DNA of 64,000 bases from Panicum virgatum (lineage: Eukaryota; Streptophyta; Magnoliopsida; Poales; Poaceae): assembly GCF_016808335.1 (NCBI RefSeq), contig NC_053149.1:23597238-23661237 (forward strand). Direction: 5' to 3'. A model generated the notes under the pieces. The model searched no databases, had not been told where the DNA came from, and saw only the letters and a program-made list of their open reading frames with translations. Of the stretch, positions 35,276-46,347 are shown one piece after another (position 1 is the first letter of the stretch; every line of letters starts with the position of its first letter). The position numbers and the translations under genes are program-made.

Positions 35276-38200
35276 TGCTCGTCCTCGAGTAAAGAGGCGA
35301 AGACTAAGGTGGATGCAACTCCTGTGAAGAAACCTGCATACAAGTTATTCCAAGCTTCTCCCAGACTTGTGAACTTTTATGTGTCTACCATACTTATCAT
35401 GGTAATTGAAACGTGGAATGACTTAAACTTGAGGTTCCTTAGTCTCCCTTGCTCAGAAACTTGGGTGTTATGAATTTTAAAATCAAACATAGCCTAACTC
35501 CTCAGCTTGTTCTCTCAGATCTCTCTTTTTGCTTTTTGGTTTCCTCACCAAGGCAAAGTGTTGCCTTTTTTTCTCCTACCTCTAGAAAGGCTATTATGTG
35601 GAGCTCAAGGTCAGGAAAAAGTCGAAGGCATACCTGCTCCTCATTTGTTGCTAAGGCAAAGACCGGATCCTTAGGAGAAACAAGTCATAAACCGTGATCA
35701 AGATGTGCATGTGTGTGGATTTTTGTGTGGATGGTGTATGAACTCCTTGCATGAGCTATCTCTCTCTCCATTTTTCTTTCTTTGTCCATGGGCTATCTCT
35801 TCTCTTTTTTAAAAAAAAATAATTGGACCTTCATGTGTCCAACTCTTTTTCTCTCTTTTTTTTTTGAATAATTGGACCTACATGTGTCCAACTTCACTTT
35901 TTTTCATCATACTTTCTTGAGCATGTCTTTTATTTATTTATTTATTTTTTGCATAGCCCATGTCCTTTTTCTTGAAATGATAACTTGGAGAGAGTAGTCA
36001 TGAATAACATGGAGTTTTATTTTTGGGGATGAAATGGATGGATAGGTGAAATATCTTTGTGGAGTGTACGTGATCTTGATCATGGGAGTATGAAATATTT
36101 CTCACAAAGGGTCACAACAATTTGACAAAGCTCAATGAGATAACAAGTTGCATATGTGGAAGGTTTTCAATTTTGAACAACATATGGCCTTGGATAGGAA
36201 TCGCACAAACAACTGAGGAGCCATGCTATTGAGTTTTAATTTTATAAAAGAAATCCCAAGTACTTTGCAAGGAAGAACTAGGTTCCATTTGTTTTAACCA
36301 TATCTCAAAAGTCAATTATTAGATAGCATGGATTCCCTATCATGTTTGAGTACACAAGAACAAGGTGAAAGTCAAGGAATAAAGAGTATGCAAGTTTATC
36401 ATGAAGTGCATGGAGTGCATGAGATTAGCAAGGATTATTGAGTTCAATTTTTTAGTGATTAGCATTAAAATCAATTAAACTCAAAGACTTAGGGAGTAGG
36501 AGGAGTATGTTTGCACAAACCATTGTTTCAAGAGGAAGAAGAGGTGACTGAGGGAAATTAGAGTTGGTTTGATTGAACCAGAGGTTCGGTCATCCTTCTC
36601 TGGATCCCATCTGTCATGTTCTTTAGCGTGCTAGACTGTCGATGATGTGCAACATGTTGGGGGAGAGATCTTGAATGAGTTTGCAAATGGTGTCTTTGAA
36701 AGATCTCCCCCACACTTATTTTTGTACCTGCTTTTATTCAAAAGGAAGACAATACAAACAAGGACTCTACCGGTTTTGAATTACCGGGGAGTCAAATTTT
36801 TATTGAGGCAAGGTGCATGAAATGCTTAAGTGACTAAGTTTCTTTTTATTATTATTTTCATTATATGTACATTTTTTATTTTATTTTTTATTATGGCAAG
36901 CTAGGCATCATGGGTAACTTTCCAGGGTGAAGAAATGAACGAGGGTGCACAAGGTATGTGGAATCTTTACCTGATGGAACTTACCAATCGCTGAACAAAG
37001 ATGCAAGAGTTAAGCTCTATATTCATAAAGCCAAACTTTGCACTTCATTCTGCTTGGCTCCTTGTGCGTCTGTCTCCCTCTTGGACCAAGGAGGGCTGTT
37101 GAGTGTTTATGTCTTCATGCTGATCCTTAGTTGTTTTCTTTTCATTTCCCTGCAAAAGGTTAGTGGACAGCAAATATTCAAGAAGGTCTAAAGATCTTTT
37201 GAAAGAATTTCATCATTTTTTTAATTTGTTGTTCACATCCATGGTTAATTAAAATCATATTCCAAAGTTCAAATTGCATGGATCCCATGTTGCTTGCCAT
37301 TATTTTATTTCATTCATTTTTCTAAGAAAGATATTTTCCTCTTTTTTTATCAAAAGGTTTTTATTTCTTTTTGTTGTTCACCAAATTTGTATCTTTAAAT
37401 AAGGCTTGGATAAAACTTGCATAAACATGAAGGAGCATTTTCACAATATACTCACAGTGCACCTTGGAAAGGTGATCGCTACTTCCCTTGCATGTTGTGC
37501 AATTTTTCTGACGTGCCTCCCGCGCCTTTGTTTTTCTCCAGCATGAACTTGAGGACTTACCCATCATATTTTTGTTTTGGAAATTTTCTACAGGGGTTAG
37601 TCCACAAAAAGAAATGCATCCAAAGTTTGTGATAGTATTAACTCAATGGTTCATTAACCAAACTCGACACCATATCCAATTTGATTAAAGAAGGCTGTTT
37701 TACCCTAAGCATCATGCTTAATTCAAAAAGCCTATGGATGCACAATGTTGATACACTCAAACCAGTGCATACGAGCAAAAACAAAGGAAGCATGAATTTT
37801 GAAGATCAAGCTATGTTCATAAAGGAGATTGATGAACTCGGGGTTACATACCTGAGTGCACTTACCATCTGCATGTAGGATGGATGTCTTGATATTCCTA
37901 TAGTGGTGGCATGGTCATATTTGGTTGTTGATGACTCCTCCATTTTTTATGCGAGCTGAAGTGAAGGAGGATGCATAGACCATGCTGACTCAGGTGACAA
38001 CAAGGTTGGGTCACACACACGATTAGTGTGTAGGAACCCTGGGCCTTGGTGGCATGCTCCATTGGCACGATGACTGGAGGCGCAAAATACGTCTCCTTTC
38101 GCGTGTGCGAGCTAGCGGGTGCTAAAATGGAGAGGAGGGGTAAAAGCCTCAGACCAGAAGAGGGGTGTTCCTCTAGTGTGTGAACTCAGGCTGCTAGAGC

Positions 38201-38743
38201 GGCGCTTTGCAAAGCTATAAGCGGATGAGGATTATGGCGAGGTTTTGCAAGCACGTGAGAGAGCAAGGTTGGGTGGAGCTAGGCGGTGAAATTAGGTTCT
38301 GCTTAAGTAGGAGGCATGTACACTTGGCAGCCTTTGACTTTGTGGATCTTGCAGGCTCACTCTTACTCCCTTCCTCGCTCACTTCTCTTTTTTTTTCTTC
38401 CTTTTCTTTTTCTTTTTTTTAATCAGTAAGCTGGAGCTGATCCTTCCATAAACTAGGATACCCCTTGAATAGAACTTGCAGTTATTTGCTCACCAACTTC
38501 CCCCACACTTGAACTTTTGTGTGTCGGAACACCAAGAGTCGATTGTGTGGTGTTGGTGTGTCCTTCAGAGTAATCCCCAGCATCCAGTTGGAGCAGTTCC
38601 TATGTTCTTGGGCTTCGCATGTCCTTTGTTCTTTTTAATCTTAACCTGCAAGGGTTAGCGACCAAAAATACCCGAAGGTGTATACTACCCTATAAACATG
38701 CTCTTATTATTTTTTTATAGAAGGATTTTTTTTAATAGTCGGG
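35276..38743. other. Non-coding internal region of the gag-only element
   Basis: AT-rich with T- and A-runs (35800-35950, 36840-36890, 38390-38420) and only short unrelated frames on both strands. No pol domain is recognisable. This is where an autonomous relative would carry pol. Confidence 0.6.
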
Positions 38744-39435
38744 TTATCTCCCGGTAGTGCTTTGTTTAAGGTCATAAGCTTGACCATGGGGCTTCTTCTT
38801 GCAGCTATTAATTGGTGATGTAGTTCCCACCTTCACCACCATTCGTTGATTGCGTTCGAGCTGCAAGGTTAGTGCCATAGTGCTTCCACGAAATTTGTTA
38901 TGCTTACGATAAATGAAAGCATCTACAACCATCCTTCTATACATTTTACTAGGAGAGTTCAAGAGGTGGTTGGAATCTTGGTGAGAACACGTGGCGCTAG
39001 GAGAGATGGACTCTAGAGATTCCTTATGTGGGCATGAATCTTGAGGAAACTCAAAGGTTTCGTGCTTGTTTTTGGAATTTTCTGTCTTGGATTCCAGAGT
39101 CTGAGGAAGGTCCATGGCACAAAAGTTCTCTTTTTCAAGAGATTCAAAGTGAAACATTGGGCCAGAGGGACAAGGCTTAAACTTACTCGAGGGTGATGGA
39201 GGTTGTTCGGTTTCATAAAGATGAGAGATAGGGTTAGATGAAATGAACAGGGATATGAACTTCACTTCCTCGAGTAGATCATGGTCAACATGAAGCTCCT
39301 CCATTGGAGTTTCTAAGCAAGGGATAGGAGTGGCGAAAGCATTTTCCCTAAATTCCTCATTGAGGCTCCTTTATGAAGATTTTTGGAGAAATATTGGTAA
39401 CTCTAAGGATTCTTCCTGATCGTCTTCTTTTTGAA
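38744..39435 (-). pseudogene. Downstream part of the retroelement ORF (frameshifted, one stop)
   Basis: Starting near 39435 on the minus strand the frame reads AKLFIQKEDDQEESLELPIF, meets a TAA near 39370, and continues through METPMEELHVDHDL-like sequence to a stop at 38744. It ends with RRMVVDAFIYRKHNKFRGST and ALTLQLERNQRMVVKVG. It probably joined the gag ORF above before a frameshift near the A-run at 39450. Charged and Ser-rich; no catalytic motif was recognised. Confidence 0.5.
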
Positions 39436-39443
39436 TGAAAAGT

Positions 39444-40907
39444 TTAGCATCTTTTTTCTAAAGAAGACTCAGGAGTTTCGGCTGGGAAAATGACTTGCAC
39501 TTCATCAACTTGTTCTTCTTGGGGTATAGGTTCAGCCAAGGAATCCTTAGACCGAAGGATCGGCGAGCTAAAATCTCTACCCCCAAGAGTTACGTTGAGG
39601 GTTCCTGATGAGGACATGATTTGGAACAACATCTTGACGGGTTGCCCAATTAAAACATCGAAGTCTTGGACTTCAAAGATGTGGAAATCCAGGGCAATTT
39701 CTGATTTTTCGTACCAAACGGGTACGTTATGCAAGATTCTGATCCCTTCAATGGTGGAACATGGTCCAATCCATAGGGATCTTGAGGTTGAGAGCAAAGG
39801 GTTGTCGCTTAGATGGCTAAGTGCATAAGATGCAGACATGATGTTTGCTCCAACCATAGGGCTATAGAGAACTAAGACAGCAGTTCCTTGGATGAACCAG
39901 GGAAGGGAGTACGAGGGGGTATGGATCTGAATTGCTTCGGTTGACATTTCCCCTTCGTGTACCCAATCACTGTTCATGACAGCCGTTACCCTATTGACTG
40001 CCTCTTTCAGGGAAGCTTCTTCCGGAGGGGGTATGGGTTCTTTAGGAACTGGTGGTCTCTTCTCACGAGGATACATTGAGGTGTTTCCAAAGTTTTGAAA
40101 AACGTCCTCCTCGATGTTGAAAGGAAACTCTGGAGGTTGAATTTCTTCTTCCTCCATTGTTTCTGGTTTGGGGGAAGGTTCGGTGGTTGGCTCTAGATGA
40201 GTGGGAGATTGGGATGTAGAATCAACCAACGGAACTTCCTCATGGCTTGAGGATCCCGCTGTCAGAAGGGTTTCGATGAAGGATGTGTTCTCTAGAATAC
40301 GATCCAAGAGAGCTTCTCCTTCACCAGTGGTTTTATGTGTGAACGACCCTCCTGCGGTGATATCAAGCTGTAGGGCAGATTCCTTGCTAAGCCCTAACCA
40401 GAAGTGTTGAAGCAACACATGATCAGGGATAGACAAGTTTGGGCCAGCATGAGTTAGCTTGAAAAACCTGGACCACGCTGCACCTATGGACTCCTTCTCA
40501 TCCTGACGAAAGTCGAGTATCTCTTTTCGTAGGGAAGCAATGCGACAAATGGGAAAGAACGCGAGACAGAACCTATCCCGTAGTTCTTTCCATTCTCCTT
40601 TTACCTTCCCTGCGTTATGGGTGTACCATTGTTTCGCTTTCTCAGCAAGGGACAAAGGAAACAACTTCCACCGAAGTGTTTCTTGTGCCATGCCTGCAAT
40701 TGACGGACATGAGCACAGCTGCTCGAACTCTCGTAGGTGGTGGTATGAGTTTTCATCAACAAATCCTGAGAAGGATTGTTCCCGAACCATGGCTATAAAG
40801 CCAGGGCGGAGTTCGAAGCTGGAAGCTGTGATTGGCTTCGAAGATTGTGGAGGCTCTACGAACTCGCCCTTGGTAGCAGAAAGGTTTTGGATAGAAATGT
40901 GCTCCAT
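39444..40907 (-). CDS. Gag-like protein of the gag-only gypsy element
   Basis: The chosen start is the ATG at 40907 (MEHISIQNLSATKGEFVEPP), since the longer frame upstream is hydrophobic and lies next to the primer-binding site. The segment LREFEQLCSCPSIAGM ... LRWKLFPLSLAEKAKQWY ... WKELRDRFCLAFFP ... ILDFRQDEKESIGAAWSRF is the Retrotrans_gag domain, the capsid-forming region. A Pro/Glu-rich linker follows (EPTTEPSPKPETMEEEEIQP). The C-terminal third (SLWIGPCSTIEGIRILHNVP ... FHIFEVQDFDVLIGQPVKML) resembles a degenerate retropepsin-like fold without a clear DTG or DSG catalytic triplet. No CCHC knuckle was seen. The frame is open for 488 codons. Confidence 0.8.
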   Translation of the reverse strand: MEHISIQNLSATKGEFVEPPQSSKPITASSFELRPGFIAMVREQSFSGFVDENSYHHLREFEQLCSCPSIAGMAQETLRWKLFPLSLAEKAKQWYTHNAGKVKGEWKELRDRFCLAFFPICRIASLRKEILDFRQDEKESIGAAWSRFFKLTHAGPNLSIPDHVLLQHFWLGLSKESALQLDITAGGSFTHKTTGEGEALLDRILENTSFIETLLTAGSSSHEEVPLVDSTSQSPTHLEPTTEPSPKPETMEEEEIQPPEFPFNIEEDVFQNFGNTSMYPREKRPPVPKEPIPPPEEASLKEAVNRVTAVMNSDWVHEGEMSTEAIQIHTPSYSLPWFIQGTAVLVLYSPMVGANIMSASYALSHLSDNPLLSTSRSLWIGPCSTIEGIRILHNVPVWYEKSEIALDFHIFEVQDFDVLIGQPVKMLFQIMSSSGTLNVTLGGRDFSSPILRSKDSLAEPIPQEEQVDEVQVIFPAETPESSLEKRC

Positions 40908-40987
40908 GGAAGAAAGGATAAAAGAAGATAAAAGGTAAAAGAAAAGATACACATGCAAACTAGGTTCGAAGATAACTACAGCAACCG

Positions 40988-41005
40988 TTCCCCAGCAACG
41001 GCACT
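40988..41005 (-). other. Primer-binding site of the gag-only element
   Basis: The minus strand reads TAGTGCCGTTGCTGGGGA a few bases after the 5' LTR. It resembles the TGGCGCCGTTGCCGGGGA site usual in Athila/Tat-type elements, with three changes. Confidence 0.7.
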
Positions 41006-41014
41006 AGAAATGCT

Positions 41015-42245
41015 TGTTGGTATTTCTTAACATTCACAGAATAATCCGCAAGCGCATGGAAGATACCGTTGTAGCAATTCACCCGAAAGTATTCAGGGTA
41101 TCGTAATTTCCACAGGGAATGGATGTGTAACGACCTTCTGGCTAGCTTAACCCAGGAGAACAAGAAGTAGGAGAGCCTTGGGTAGTGTGGTTTATCTAAA
41201 GATAAGGATCAAGGTAAGGTAGACTTAGGCTTTCACTCGTTTACTTCAGGCACCGGTCTGACCCAGGTACTGTTAGGGACCTCCGGCTTGATGCTCTACG
41301 CCATACCCGGACAGGGGGGAGTGCACTAACCACGAAGCAGCTTCGTAGCGGACGGACAGGGGGGAATGCACTACCCCGCAATACTATAGAGTACAAGGCA
41401 AACAAAGGCAATCTAGCACCTAGACACCTCGTCTAATCTTTTGATTACAACTCTAGTGGCGTACAGGGTTACCTGTCTTTATCAGGGGCCCTCTACCAGA
41501 GCATACGTTACAAGAATGTATGATGAACCCTTAAACGAATAAATAGCTTAAGAATAATTAACCAAGAACTTAACAGAAGATGAACTCCGGATACTTACTC
41601 AAGTGATTCGTACCCATCGATGTACAAGACAAAGAGAGGCCGACAAGTCCGGCTCTTCTCCGATCCTCCTCCTCGCACACTCCCTACTCTAAAGATACAA
41701 GTGGAACACTACTACTACTTCTCCTCCTTGAAGTGTATGAGAATGGAATGGGAATTGTGAATGACTTGAGAGGGGTGAGTGGAGGCCGTTTTATAGGTTG
41801 AGAAGGTCGGTTCCCGCCATCTTCTGATATGGAAACGTTGATAACTGCCTTTGGGAGGATAAGGGAGGATCACCGGCCAAGACGCACCTGGACTGGTGCC
41901 AGTCCAGGTTCGGCCAACCCCACTTGGTCGGTTTTGGCCACCGCCTTTGGCTGGGTGACTGACATGTGGGTCCTCCTCAGTGTACGTGCTGGGGCTTTGT
42001 ACGTCGGTTTGCTCTGTCAATAGGGCCCTCTTTGTAAGTGTGATGCAGGATCGGATATTTAGTGCATTTGTGTTGCATCTTTTGTATATTTTTGTCTTAT
42101 TCCGCATATGGGTGCCTGCAATCCAAGATTCACCAAAACTCGTAGAAATGGTTAGCAATAAGCCCTATAACTATATTTGGTGTTCAAATGTTATGAAAAG
42201 ATGCAGGAGTTGACGGCTTTATTTCTGACTTAAGGACCGTAAACA
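41015..42245 (-). repeat. 5' LTR of the gag-only element
   Basis: 1,231 bp from TGTTGGTATTTCTTAACA to GGACCGTAAACA. It aligns with the left LTR throughout except for a replaced stretch near 41355-41375. Confidence 0.9.
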
Positions 42246-42365
42246 GGCTCTTGGACACAAGATAGGGAAGTGAGGAATTGGGTTAGGGTTTCTCGGTTGG
42301 TTGAGTCAAAATCGGCTGAGTCACGCCACGGCGCATGGCGCGACTCAGTCGCGCCAAAGCATGTT

Positions 42366-42519
42366 GCAGCTTGGTCACGCCAAAGCATGTGGCGTGACCC
42401 TTCAGCGAGTCACACCACGGAACTTGGTGCGACCAGAAGGGCTAGTTTTCGAAAATTTAGATCGGTACGGGTTATCTGTATAAAATATTAGATTAAAAAG
42501 GATTAAAATAAAAAAATTC
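42366..42519 (-). repeat. MULE right terminal inverted repeat
   Basis: The reverse complement begins GAATTTTTTTATTTTAATCC and matches the left TIR through CCAAGCTGC. It is preceded (42310-42365) by GAGTCACGCC and GGCGCGACTC pairs like those inside the left end. Confidence 0.92.
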
Positions 42520-42633
42520 CATATCCAACGCCCTAAGACCAGTAGACTATTCCGGGTATGGTACCTAGCTAGGGTCTCGTTATCAACTTGCTACACAAGG
42601 GTAGAAACTTTATGCCACACGAAATGGGATTTA

Positions 42634-43978
42634 GGCCCCTTTTGGTTGGGCTATGGCTTTACTGTAAGGGCAACATAGCGCAGGCAATACGCTGTAGCCC
42701 CAAGAAGAAAAGATGAACCTATACGTAGGAATGGAGGAATTGAAGTCACCAGGTCCCTAGCTGTCCCACTACCTTCCCTAGGTGTCCCACTGCAACCTAC
42801 TCCCTCCCTCACGCTATAGGTGTCGTTGGGAAACCGTGCTACTCTCTCATTCACGGTTCCCGAGCGACAAGAAAAAATGACAGATGGAGTAGTTTTCTCT
42901 CCTCCAGTACCTTTTCAGCTTTTTTCAGAGAAAACCAAATGATAGCAACACGAATCTTTCTCCCACCGCGCTCTCTAGTTGCTGCTTCTGAATTTTGTAA
43001 GATGAAACTCTTGTATCCTCTGCAGGAGACTATGCGGGTCTGCGAGGCTACTCTGATCGCGCTTTTTTCATCTGAACCTACGTGGCCTGACAGAACCACA
43101 ATACACGGTGGAGCGTTGGGGTGGCCTAAGTCGTAGCTTTTCAAGAAGTAGCTTTGGAGAAGTAGCTCACAACCCTTTTAGTTTAGTAGGTGTGCCTTCT
43201 AAAATGCTACTCTCACCGACAAGCGGATCCTGCTAATCAATCTCTTCCCTCTTCTTCTCGTGTGTGCAAGGGAGGAGTGTAGCCACGTGGGGGAGAAGAT
43301 GCTTGTCAGAGGTGCTCTAGCGGTGCTGCACCAGCCTCGGGTGACACCGAAGGAGTGGCGGTCAGCCCAGGTGGGGCAGCAGTGCTTGGGATCTTCAGCG
43401 TGTGCACGTGAGACGGCAGTGACGAAAACGAAGGAGACCTGCAGCCTGGGTTGGAACTCCAGCTTCACTAGCCATTTGGGGGCTAGGGCGCCACCACGCA
43501 AGCTTCTGAGGCAAGTCTGCGAGGCCACCGCTAGAGCCATGCACCTGCATGGTCCGCTGTTCAGATGCGAGGAGGAAGAATCTCGGGAGAATCATGGAAG
43601 AAATGGCATGGAGAATCTTGGTTAGCAGGCTGAACAGAGTGAGGAGGCCGACAGTATACCTCTCGCTGGCAGGCGACGGCAGGAGGGGCACCGGTGAGGT
43701 TGCTGGGTGGCACGATAGCGAGAAAGTCCCAATGTTGCGGATGAGAGACATGTCGTGGACGAAAAAGAAAAGAAAGAACGAACCTATATGTACGTAAAGA
43801 GTGGCACGTGGGTTATTTCTAGATAAAAAGCTGCTAAATGCAGGGTGAAGGTTGCTTTCACTTTTGTACTTAAAAAAAGCTACTTTTGGGCAAAATTATA
43901 TGTGGCTTTTGGCCCTTTAGTTAGCTTTTGACTTTTGCAAAAGCAAAAACCGGTTGGAAAGCCCAACTAAAGGAACCC
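42634..43978. mobile_element. Harbinger/Tourist-like element, 1.3 kb, TTA duplication
   Basis: The left end GGCCCCTTTTGGTTGGGCT and the reverse complement of the right end GGGTTCCTTTAGTTGGGCT form imperfect inverted repeats. TTA flanks both sides (42631-42633 and 43979-43981), the PIF/Harbinger duplication. The middle (43200-43700) is GC-richer, with open frames on both strands but no DDE transposase or MYB-like domain, so it is non-autonomous or carries captured sequence. Confidence 0.72.
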
Positions 43979-43981
43979 TTA

Positions 43982-44810
43982 GTTGTAAATTGTAATGTAA
44001 CAAAGTAAAAAAAAACATGTTTCGGTTGGTAGTGTCACAAATTTCCCAGTACAATTAGTATGAGCTGCCGCATCCAGGGGAGGAGCTACAAAGGTGGTCC
44101 TGTGTGAAGACAGAATCATAGAAAGCATTTATCAAAGAACAATACCGTTTATATTTGTACCCCATGTAAGAAACAAAATCCTCAAGAATATCAAGGCCAT
44201 GGTCATTTGCGAGAAGATTAGTACATGGTTCCCTCTGTTTTCAGTCTTGAAGCAACTAGACATCAGAAATTAAGATTTATTAACCCATGCCCTCAACTTA
44301 ACGCGTCTAGACTGGAAACGAGGATTTTGAAGATGTCTTTTTGATGTCATGGAAGCAACTGGTCTCTCATGGGAAGGCCTAATGGAGCCAAAGAACAGAG
44401 AAAATGAATTAGCAAAATATACAGAGCAATAAAATAAAGAAAGAGCAACAAAAATAAAAACTGAAAAATAGGCCAATCTATTAGCTATGTCAGTTTATAT
44501 AAAGAAAATAAGGCAACGGGTAAACCATCATATAAAATGAAGGTTCTCTGTAATAACTAAACCGGAATTTGTAGCTAATCTAATAGTAAACTGACAATGG
44601 CAAAAACAAAAGTACAAACCATAGTACCATGTAATCAGAGAAAGGTAATCAACTGAAACTGTTAACATGGATATCAATGGTAATTTTTTTTGCAAATTTC
44701 AATCAAGCTTGCAATGTGCTGCAGCAGAATCCAACTGACGAAGTGCTGCACCTCCATGACGCACATCAACCCCAATATCCTGCCACAAGATTGACATACA
44801 ATATTGGATA
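43982..44810. other. No supported gene
   Basis: AT-rich sequence between the Harbinger-like element and the Copia LTR. No domain, RNA or clear repeat was recognised. Confidence 0.5.
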
Positions 44811-44914
44811 TGTGTCGAATATGTGTACAGTTCGGTTACAACTGGAGTTGAGTTGAAATATGGTAGGACTAGGGATAGAGTTTGAGTCGTACTTTATATC
44901 CCTAGGGCCCATAA
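44811..44914 (+). repeat. Copia-type LTR, left part (split by CACTA; start approximate)
   Basis: The sequence up to 44914 joins across the CACTA insertion (one TAA copy) to give CCCATAAATATGAGGGC, a TATA-like context, followed by U5-like sequence ending at 56073. The exact LTR start could not be fixed. Confidence 0.45.
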
Positions 44915-45034
44915 CACTACTACAAAACATGCCTTTGTTCCAGGCCATTTGTCCCGGCAGCCTTTGGGCCCGGGACAATAGGTGGCTTTTGTCCCGGGTC
45001 CAACGGCTAGCCGGGCCAGCGGGGGGGGACAGGG

Positions 45035-45207
45035 GCCTTTTGTCCCGGTTGGAGACACCAACCAGGACAAAAGGGGGGCCTTTTGTCCCGGTTGGTGGTT
45101 CCAACCGGGACAAAAGGGCCGCGTAGCCTTTTGTCCCGGTTGGAACCACCAACCGGGACAAAAGTCCCCCCTTTTGTCCCGGTTGGTGCCTCCAACCGGG
45201 ACACAAG
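45035..45207. repeat. Left subterminal hairpin cluster of CACTA
   Basis: Four consecutive palindromes pair TTTTGTCCCGGTTGG with CCAACCGGGACAAAA around short loops: about 45037-45072, 45081-45115, 45128-45164 and 45171-45207. The last has ACAC for ACAAA. Transposase-binding subterminal repeats are expected here. Confidence 0.85.
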
Positions 45208-46347
45208 GCCTTGGGCCCCTTATCCCCTTCCCTCTCCCCCCGCCCGAGCCATTCAGCTCACTTGTTTTCTTGCTGTTCTTGGCTCGGGATAGAGGAGTTC
45301 TTGCTCATTTCTTCACCACATTTGTGAAGATCTTTGATTCCCCATCCATCCATCGGTGCTAAAGGTTTGGGGCTTGTTTTTCTCTTCTTCCTTGGCTTGT
45401 ATAGCTCATTTCATGCTTTAGAAATAGAGAAAATGTGTAGCTAGCTCATTTCTTGGACATTTAGCTAGCTAGATTGCATATGTAGGTGTGATTTTCTTTT
45501 AGATTTAGATGAGTATGTGGATAGTAGAAATTTTTAGAATGAGTGTAGACACTTCATGTGATGTACTTGTATATATGACCATATTGTGGATAGTTGATTT
45601 TTTTATTCATGAATGAATTAATGAAATGAGTATATTAGAATTTTTTGTATTATGAATGGATTATTTTGACACTCTAGTGATGTATTTAATCAGGCTCACA
45701 TTGAAACCATCTAGAAGCTAAAAAAATCTTTATTTCGAAACAAGTATACGTCGTTAATCTCCATCCAACGGTGATGGCACTACCTTTCGGGGATACACGA
45801 TGCGCTATAAGGATGTCGCAAATCGGTTGGTCGCATCACGAGCACTTCCGATTGATAAGAAGACAACATTTGACGCAGTCAGCATGCCCGTTGTTGTACT
45901 GAGAGCATATCAACGAGCATGCTGCCTGTGCCAAGTGCTGTGCCTATTAATCGTAAATGTTGGTGCTGCGACTGGCCGATTGGTGACATCCTTGTACCGA
46001 ACCGTGTCCCCCCCGAAAGACAGTGTCATCCCCGCAGGGTTGAGGTTACTGACATATACATTTTCAGAAATAAAGGTTTATTTTTCTTCTAGAGGGTTTC
46101 TGGATATTGAAAAGAGTGTACTCCTGGAACTGAAGGGTGTCAAAGTAATTAGAAGTTATAGAGATTTCTTTCAATTAATTAGAGATTTCTTTCAATTAAT
46201 GATACATTTCGTCTTTTTTATATGATTTCATTGTTATTTGCAAGAGTTATTAATCTGATCATTGCAATTGTAATAGTAAATAATTTTTGCATTGTAATGG
46301 TAAGAATTTATAATTTTGTGGAAAATAAAGGTATTTTTCAGTAAAAT

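Larger units (their letters stand above)
34014..42245 (-). mobile_element. Gag-only Ty3/gypsy retrotransposon (Athila/Tat-like) with GGCTC duplication
   Basis: Two similar LTRs (34014-35255 and 41015-42245) bound the element, and GGCTC is duplicated at 34009-34013 and 42246-42250. On the minus strand the order is 5' LTR (right), primer-binding site, gag-like ORF, a second broken ORF, about 3.4 kb of AT-rich non-coding DNA, a polypurine tract and the 3' LTR (left). No reverse transcriptase, RNase H or integrase motif was found on either strand, so the element is non-autonomous. Its LTRs have diverged moderately: small indels and scattered substitutions, including a short replaced segment near 41355. 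It separates the MULE's PMD gene from its right TIR. Confidence 0.9.
17666..42519 (+). mobile_element. Mutator-like element (MULE) with 9-bp target duplication, host to nested LTR elements
   Basis: Both ends carry matching inverted repeats of about 150 bp and are flanked by the 9-bp direct repeat CATATCCAA (17657-17665 and 42520-42528), diagnostic of Mutator elements. The cargo is a mudrA-like transposase gene and a GRF zinc-finger gene reading rightward, and a PMD gene reading leftward from the right TIR. Nested LTR elements at 19481-24955, 25790-27418 and 34014-42245 account for about 15.3 kb, leaving an original element near 9.5 kb. The two-gene convergent plan recalls maize MuDR (mudrA/mudrB). 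The mudrA gene is broken, so the copy cannot be autonomous. Confidence 0.93.

Noticed and set aside
43260..43797. Overlapping ORFs on both strands within the Harbinger-like element
   Set aside because: No transposase or other domain. Both strands are open because of composition.
45035..45207. Regular short repeats resembling a CRISPR array
   Set aside because: These are palindromic subterminal repeats of a CACTA element in a plant genome. The spacers are just hairpin loops and junctions.
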